From Verrucomicrobiota bacterium (GTDB taxonomy: Bacteria > Verrucomicrobiota > Verrucomicrobiia > Opitutales > Opitutaceae): 64,000 bases of DNA. Each line of letters begins with the position of its first letter. Position 1 is the first letter of the stretch. This document shows, piece by piece, positions 59,057-64,000 of the stretch. The DNA lies in assembly GCA_023428905.1 (NCBI GenBank), contig JAEYWP010000007.1, positions 416,980 through 480,979 on the forward strand, read 5' to 3'. The position numbers were made by a program, and so were the translations under genes. The notes under the pieces are model-generated. The model was not told the DNA's origin. It ran no database searches and saw only the letters and a list, made by a program, of their open reading frames with translations.

Positions 59057-61156
59057 CTAGAAGCCCAATTCCCGCCAGAGAAGCGACAGTCCGCGGCGGG
59101 ACCACCGGGACACAAGGGACTCCCTCTCGGCGGTGATCCAGACCGACCCGCGCGCCACATGTCGCAGAGGGAGGGTGTCGTCGCAGGCAAGATGGACGCG
59201 ATACAGCGCTTGGTCGGGAACGAGGGTTTCGCCGACCGCGTGCGTCGCCACGTCGCCGCCAGCCTCGGTGCTCAGGAGGGCATGCGACAGCACTCGAGCG
59301 GTGTCCTTCTCCACCTGGACGACTCGAGCAGAGAGCGGCGCAGAGCCGCTGCCGGGAAGGGACAGTCGAGCCGTCGCGCCCGCGTGGATACGAAGGGCGT
59401 CGGTCTCTCGCACGTAGGCGACGATTGACCACGACGCTCTGTTAGAGACCAGGACCCCGATCAGTTCGTTGCGGGAAAGGTGCTCGCCGGGAGCGAGGTC
59501 GGGCGAGGCGGCGTGGAAGGTTCCTTCGAATGGGGCGACGGGGGCCAACTGCGTTTCCGCCAGCTCAGCATCGCGCAGCACGGCGCGCGCGGTTTCCAAC
59601 TCCGCCTGGAGCGATTGTGCGCGGTGTCGCTGCCCGGCCTCGGCGGTGGCCGCCACGGTGGCACGCTCGAGTCCGGCAACGCGGACGCGCGCTTTTTCCA
59701 CCCGCCGCCGGAGGTCGGGGGATTCCAGACGGAAGAGGGTCCGTCCCGCCTCAACAACGGCGCCGTCTGGGGCGTCGATCCCTGCGAGCTGCGCTGCGTC
59801 CGGAGATACAACGCGGTACTCGTGGCCGGGTGCGACCTGGGCCGCCGCGCTGACTCGCCGGGGCCACGGGATGAACAGTGCCACTGCGAGGAGAAAAAGC
59901 GCTGCCGCTGTCCATGGAAGGCGCGGAGCGGATCGGACGCGGTGCCGCTGCCGGTACCAGTGCCCGACTTCTGAGACGACGGGTGTGACCACGAACCAGC
60001 CGATCTCCACGGCGAAGAGGACGATACCCAGCGCCTTGAAGAAGGTGTGGTAAACAAAAACGGCGATCCCCAGGAAAACAACGAGGCGGTAGATCCAGAT
60101 GATAAACGCCAATCCCACGAGCCCCCGGCGCAAGCGGGGCTCAAAGCGCTCCGGCGGAGCGTCCCCCAGGCCGAAGAGCCACTCGCGGAGTTGCCAGCGA
60201 CCGAGTGCAAAGGCTCTGCCGTGCAGGTTCGGCAGATCCAGAGCGTCCGCGAGCAGGTAATAGCCGTCGAAGCGCATGATCGGGCTAAGGTTGATCACCA
60301 GCGATTTGACCCACGTGGTCGTGGCGACCAGAAACGCGGCCGTCCTCAGGAAGCCGTCCGGCAGGAGGGCCCAGGCGAGGGTGGCCCAGGCAGCGAGCGC
60401 CAACTCGGCGATAATACCGGCGGCCCCGATCCACAGCCGCGGCCGCCGCTCGGACAATGTCCACGCGTCGTTGGTGTCCGTGTAGGCCACCGGGGCCATC
60501 ACCAGAAAGGCAACACCCATGGTGGGAACGCGGCAACCGAAGTGCACGGCGGCGAGGCCGTGCCCGATCTCATGGAGGACCTTGATCAACGTGAGCACGA
60601 CCGCGAGACCCACCACGCCCTCCAACCCCAGCAATGCCCCTGTGTGCGCGACGAAGGCGTCCCATTGCCGTGCCACCAGAATCCACCCGGCGATCGCCGC
60701 CCCGAGCGTGACTTTCCAGAAGGGAGCGGAAAAGAGAAAGCCGGTGCAGCCGTGCAGCCAGTCGAGGAAGCGCTGGGGACGCACCAAGGGAATACGAAAA
60801 AACAGGTAGTTGTGCAGTAACCACAGCCACCAGGCCGGCTGGGTGCGCCGCTGCTGTTCCACGAGGGTGGCGGAGACATCCGCGCCGGCCCATTTCAACA
60901 GCTGGTTCGCCCCCGCAAAACGGAGCACCGCCACCACGTCGTCGGCGGAGATCTTCAACGGGGTCTGGAGGCTCACGAGGCTCGCCACCTCGGCCGCCGT
61001 ACCCAGAGACCAACGCTGCAGCACCTCAAAGGTAACCCAGTCCAGGCGGAAGAATCGGTTGCGAGCCGGGTCCTGCAGGGTCCAGCTGGGCTGCCCGTCG
61101 TGGAGACGGGGGCCGGGAAAAAGGGCGAGCTCCTCGCGCAGGGGCGGCAGTGTCAT
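59057..61156 (-). CDS. PqqD-like / M50 membrane zinc protease / HlyD-like fusion protein
   Basis: 699 residues in three parts. Residues ~15-100 resemble a PqqD-like winged helix (PSWTLQDPARNRFFRLDWVT), the fold that binds precursor peptides in several RiPP systems. Residues ~105-430 are a multi-pass M50 (site-2-protease-like) domain with HEIGH (195-199) and the distal NLSPIMRFDG (289-298), both needed for zinc and catalysis. Residues ~435-699 are an HlyD-type adaptor part (VVSPDAAQLAGIDAPDGAVV, then a helical hairpin and VAPFEGTFHAASPDLAPGEH). The family includes YydH-like peptide zinc metalloproteases. It follows the HlyD gene by 3 bp. Confidence 0.85.
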   Translation of the reverse strand: MTLPPLREELALFPGPRLHDGQPSWTLQDPARNRFFRLDWVTFEVLQRWSLGTAAEVASLVSLQTPLKISADDVVAVLRFAGANQLLKWAGADVSATLVEQQRRTQPAWWLWLLHNYLFFRIPLVRPQRFLDWLHGCTGFLFSAPFWKVTLGAAIAGWILVARQWDAFVAHTGALLGLEGVVGLAVVLTLIKVLHEIGHGLAAVHFGCRVPTMGVAFLVMAPVAYTDTNDAWTLSERRPRLWIGAAGIIAELALAAWATLAWALLPDGFLRTAAFLVATTTWVKSLVINLSPIMRFDGYYLLADALDLPNLHGRAFALGRWQLREWLFGLGDAPPERFEPRLRRGLVGLAFIIWIYRLVVFLGIAVFVYHTFFKALGIVLFAVEIGWFVVTPVVSEVGHWYRQRHRVRSAPRLPWTAAALFLLAVALFIPWPRRVSAAAQVAPGHEYRVVSPDAAQLAGIDAPDGAVVEAGRTLFRLESPDLRRRVEKARVRVAGLERATVAATAEAGQRHRAQSLQAELETARAVLRDAELAETQLAPVAPFEGTFHAASPDLAPGEHLSRNELIGVLVSNRASWSIVAYVRETDALRIHAGATARLSLPGSGSAPLSARVVQVEKDTARVLSHALLSTEAGGDVATHAVGETLVPDQALYRVHLACDDTLPLRHVARGSVWITAERESLVSRWSRRGLSLLWRELGF

Positions 61157-61159
61157 GGC

Positions 61160-62518
61160 CTAGATCCCCAGGTATCCGCGCGCTGCCGCCAGGGGGCGCC
61201 GCAGCATCCAATACGCCAGGGGAACGCGTCCCGTGCTCAGGCGAGCCGTCCCCTTCAGACCAACCCGGTGTGCCGTGGCCTGCAGGAGGGTGGCGCGGAC
61301 CCGGTAGGCGTACGTCCCGTCCGGGCGCCGCACCGGCTCGTAACCCACGGTCCGCAACCTCGCGCTCACCGGGGAAAAGGGGCTCGCCGAGAGGTAGAGT
61401 TTCACGTCCGAACGTTGATCCAGGGCGATAGCGTCCCCAACGGCGATCCAGGCTTCGACCTCGCAATCGGCAGGTTCTGCCAGGCGAAGGATGCGTTCCC
61501 CGGCCGTGACCGAGCGACCCACCCACGCTGACGCATCGTCGACAAAGGCGATCCCGCTGCGGGGCGCCCTGACCTCCGCGCGCCCGACCTGGCCGCGCAG
61601 ATACTCCAGTTCCACCTGTTTTTCTTCCACCGCCCCGCGAGCCATCGGCAGGGCCGCCCGGGCCTTTGGGTCACTGAGCGCGCCCTGCGCGACCTGGCGG
61701 TACTCGAGTTCCGCGGCATGGAGCGCCTCGCGCGCAAGCGCCAGGCGACTGGAGAGAATTGCGTCCTCGTAGACAAAAACGACGTCGCCCTCCTGCACCG
61801 TTGCGTTGGTCTCGACCTGGAAGGCCTTGATCACGCCGTCCATGGGAGCGCGGATCGCCACTGGATGGGCGGGCACGAGTTCCCCCGGCGCCAGGACGGA
61901 CATGCGCACGGGCAAGGCGCACACGGCGAGGAATGCCGCCGCGAGGGCAAAGGGGCGTTTGGCGCCGCCGCCGATCCACTGCCTGACGCGGCGCAGCAGA
62001 GGGGTGCTGCCGCCCCGCCTGTCCAGTGCCCGGTACGCGCAGTGCCACGTGGGTATCCATTCAGCCAACACCGCTTCTTCGGTCTCGCTCCAGGGCAGCT
62101 CACGTGCGAGCAGGAGTCCGCCGCGACCGTCGCCCGCACCGAAGGGCAGCCAGACAGCCCGGGGAGGCAGCCAGCGGTTCCAGGTCGTGCGCACGTCCGA
62201 AGCGAGTTCGTCCTCTTTCAGGACCATCGGTCCCTTGGGTGGGAGCGAGAGAAGGAACGTGTTCAACCACTGGACATACGGCGCATTGGCATCGATGTCG
62301 GTGACACCGGAGAGGGTGGTGGTTCCGTGGGCGAAATACCACAGGGCCGCCTGCTGGTATGGGGCGATCAGATGGGTGTCATTGGCGGCGATAAAGCGCG
62401 CCGCTTCAGGAGACTGGGCTTCGCGCGCTCGCCTGATCAGTTCGAGCAGCCCTTCCACCGCGTCCCGGCGGAGCGGGTTCGGGCCTGAATGCGGCAGGAC
62501 GGTTGAGGAGGCGTTCAT
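61160..62518 (-). CDS. HlyD-family membrane fusion protein with GAF-like N-terminus
   Basis: 452 residues from the ATG at 62518 (62533 overlapping the upstream gene is an alternative). The first ~170 residues look like a cytoplasmic GAF-type sensory domain (LKEDELASDVRTTWNRWLPP, GRGGLLLARELPWSETEEAV). One membrane helix follows (FALAAAFLAVCALPVRM), then a periplasmic lipoyl/HlyD domain (HPVAIRAPMDGVIKAFQVET ... AEVRAPRSGIAFVDD). It would link an inner-membrane exporter to an outer-membrane channel; neither is encoded within the window. It lies 4 bp after the surface protein gene. Confidence 0.85.
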   Translation of the reverse strand: MNASSTVLPHSGPNPLRRDAVEGLLELIRRAREAQSPEAARFIAANDTHLIAPYQQAALWYFAHGTTTLSGVTDIDANAPYVQWLNTFLLSLPPKGPMVLKEDELASDVRTTWNRWLPPRAVWLPFGAGDGRGGLLLARELPWSETEEAVLAEWIPTWHCAYRALDRRGGSTPLLRRVRQWIGGGAKRPFALAAAFLAVCALPVRMSVLAPGELVPAHPVAIRAPMDGVIKAFQVETNATVQEGDVVFVYEDAILSSRLALAREALHAAELEYRQVAQGALSDPKARAALPMARGAVEEKQVELEYLRGQVGRAEVRAPRSGIAFVDDASAWVGRSVTAGERILRLAEPADCEVEAWIAVGDAIALDQRSDVKLYLSASPFSPVSARLRTVGYEPVRRPDGTYAYRVRATLLQATAHRVGLKGTARLSTGRVPLAYWMLRRPLAAARGYLGI

Positions 62519-62522
62519 GGAA

Positions 62523-64000
62523 TCAGCGGGCATGACGCGCAAGGGGGAAGGAACGCTTGGCGAAGTAGGCGGAATCGCGGAGCTGTCGCGTCAGCCCACT
62601 GCGCGCCGCCTGGTCGGTCGCCTGACTTCCAATGCTGAAGCGGAAGACCGCCTCCGCCTGCTGGCCCTGGGCGTCGCGCGCAATGACTTTGATGCGCAGG
62701 TCGCCCAGGAAGTCCTTTGGCGGGATGCCTTGGAAGGTTCCGGTCAGCCGATCGAAGGTCAGCCAGCTCGGGAGAGGGCTGCCATCAGTCAGCGTGGCGT
62801 GCAGCATGACCTTCGAGTCCGCCTTGGAGTGGGCAAACGCATTTTCCGGGATGGTGAAGCGGATCACCGAGCTTGCCTCGCTGAACTGGTCTGGCACCCC
62901 GCGATAGACGCTGAGCCGTGGGCTCTCCGAAGGCAGAATGACCGGCTGGAAGGCCGCCACCTGGGGCACTGCGGTCGCCTGGGTGTAAGAGTCGAGCGAA
63001 TACGCGGCGACTCCGCTTCCAGCGCGGTCTGCCTCGGCCACGGTCGGGGAGAGCGGTGCCGTGACCACCGGCACCGGTGCGACCACCGGGGGAAGGGCCG
63101 GGGCCGGGGGCGGAGGAGGAGGTGCGGAGGGCGGCGGCGCCGGGACCGCCACGGCGGGAATGGGCGCGACCGCATCGCTCCTGCCGGCCACGGTCAGGGT
63201 GAGGGTGGACAGGGAGCGCTGGCCCGACGTATCCATCGCCTCATACACAAACCGCTCCGTCAGGGTTTGCCCGGTGTTCAGGCTCTCGACGGTGGCCAGG
63301 GTATTGTCGATGACATACGCGTAGCCGCCGTCCGCGGCGATCGTGAGCGTCCCATAACGGCCGGTGAGGGTGGTGGGACTGCCGGAGCCCACCACCGTGG
63401 CACGGTCTGTGTCTCCGGTGCGCACGGACACCACCTGCAGCGCGCTGCCTCGATCATTGCGCAGGACATTTCCCAACGCATCTGTGCCCGGCTCGCTGTT
63501 AGCCAGTCCGGCGCTCTCGGTCGCAAGACCTTCATCCGGCCGGGACTCCGGGGCCGATGGCAGGGAGAGCGCAAGCACGAGATCGGTGTGGGACGTCACG
63601 CGACCATCTGTTGCACCCACGCGTAGGTGGATATTGCCCGCGGGCGTACCCGCCGGCGGCGTTCCGAGGAGCGTGCGTGTCTCGGGGTCGAAGGTGAGCC
63701 AAGGAGGAAGCGGGCCTCCGTCGGTCAGAGAAACGGTGTAGGTAAGGCTGTCACCATCCACGTCCGTGAAAGGTGGAAGAACGACAGGCCCAAATGCCGA
63801 TCCGACGGTGGCCCCCAGTGGGCTCGGGTTCGCGCCGGTCGGTGCTTCGTTCATATTCGTGACCGCGATGGTGAGGGTTTGGGTGGAGGCGTTGCCGGCG
63901 GTGTCGACGGCGCGGACCTGGACGACGTAGCTGTTGTTGGCGTCGGCGTCGGTGGGCAGTTCGAAGTCGGGAGCGGTGAGGAAGCTCAACGCACCGGTGG
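62523..64000 (-). CDS. Large VCBS/cadherin-like secreted surface protein, C-terminal part (cut by window edge)
   Basis: The frame is open to base 64000, giving at least 492 residues of the C-terminus; the start lies outside. From the edge: a cadherin-like repeat (PTDADANNSYVVQVRAVDTA), a dystroglycan-type domain (WLTFDPETRTLLGTPPAGTP), a VCBS-like repeat (YGTLTIAADGGYAYVIDNTL), a Pro-rich linker (~290-315), a second dystroglycan-like domain (WLTFDRLTGTFQGIPPKDFL) and a basic tail ending SYFAKRSFPLARHAR-like (last residues basic). Such multi-repeat proteins are secreted adhesins. It is followed directly by an HlyD-type and an M50-type gene that probably handle it. Confidence 0.88.
   Translation of the reverse strand, partial: TGALSFLTAPDFELPTDADANNSYVVQVRAVDTAGNASTQTLTIAVTNMNEAPTGANPSPLGATVGSAFGPVVLPPFTDVDGDSLTYTVSLTDGGPLPPWLTFDPETRTLLGTPPAGTPAGNIHLRVGATDGRVTSHTDLVLALSLPSAPESRPDEGLATESAGLANSEPGTDALGNVLRNDRGSALQVVSVRTGDTDRATVVGSGSPTTLTGRYGTLTIAADGGYAYVIDNTLATVESLNTGQTLTERFVYEAMDTSGQRSLSTLTLTVAGRSDAVAPIPAVAVPAPPPSAPPPPPPAPALPPVVAPVPVVTAPLSPTVAEADRAGSGVAAYSLDSYTQATAVPQVAAFQPVILPSESPRLSVYRGVPDQFSEASSVIRFTIPENAFAHSKADSKVMLHATLTDGSPLPSWLTFDRLTGTFQGIPPKDFLGDLRIKVIARDAQGQQAEAVFRFSIGSQATDQAARSGLTRQLRDSAYFAKRSFPLARHAR

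Overview
The window is a high-GC (roughly 60-65% by eye) chromosomal segment of a Gram-negative bacterium, most likely a verrucomicrobium close to Opitutaceae. The evidence is an LpxC-FabZ fusion next to lpxA, a 144-residue protein of a family known mainly from Planctomycetes and Verrucomicrobia, an exbB-exbD-exbD-tonB-TPR operon, an aerobic NDH-2, GatCAB-type tRNA amidation and a plant-polysaccharide (pectin) locus. I see no phage, plasmid or CRISPR signature. The taxonomic call is inference from gene content; there is no rRNA gene to anchor it.

Layout. 1-4.3 kb: 5' part of argS (minus), thymidine phosphorylase with an altered glycine-rich loop, a gene-less inverted-repeat element, an RlmI-like rRNA methyltransferase and a beta-carbonic anhydrase. 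4.3-10.7 kb: efp (minus), then a pectin module made of an ExuT-like transporter with an extra membrane insert, a GH105-GH28 fusion enzyme and a divergent LacI regulator. 10.8-15.3 kb: lpxC-fabZ and lpxA, hisI and a DUF971 gene (minus), NDH-2. 15.3-20.2 kb (minus): exbB, two exbD, tonB, a TPR gene and two paralogous membrane-anchored coiled-coil proteins. 20.6-20.9 kb: tRNA-Lys, tRNA-Thr, tRNA-Gln. 21.3-29.4 kb: rpmI-rplT, pheST, gatC-gatA, then gatB after an inverted-repeat element carrying a GxxExxY (PD-(D/E)XK-fold) gene.

29.5-38.4 kb: a VWA protein, a histidine kinase/response regulator pair, three neighbouring heptanucleotide arrays, a Tat-exported Mn-type superoxide dismutase, a Cys-poor Fur-family regulator (minus) with a candidate operator, the small conserved protein and an M16 peptidase. 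38.4-44.0 kb (minus): TPR protein, YceI, QueA, tRNA-Thr, and a likely operon CIA30 / acyltransferase / Cys-rich secreted protein / LON-domain protein. 44.2-52.8 kb: an ECF sigma factor fused to a membrane domain, then (minus) a heavy-metal RND efflux operon with an unusually short adaptor, and a divergent DHA2-type MFS pump.

53-57.2 kb: dnaK-groES-groEL, flanked by inversely oriented copies of a short dispersed repeat. 57.5-58.7 kb (minus): a cupin protein and an orphan NarL-type response regulator. 59-64 kb (minus): the end of a large VCBS/cadherin-like surface protein, a GAF-like/HlyD adaptor, and a protein joining a PqqD-like N-terminus, an M50 (HExxH) membrane protease and an HlyD-like domain. 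These three genes look like one operon and are the best candidate here for an unfamiliar export or processing system; the upstream end lies outside the window.
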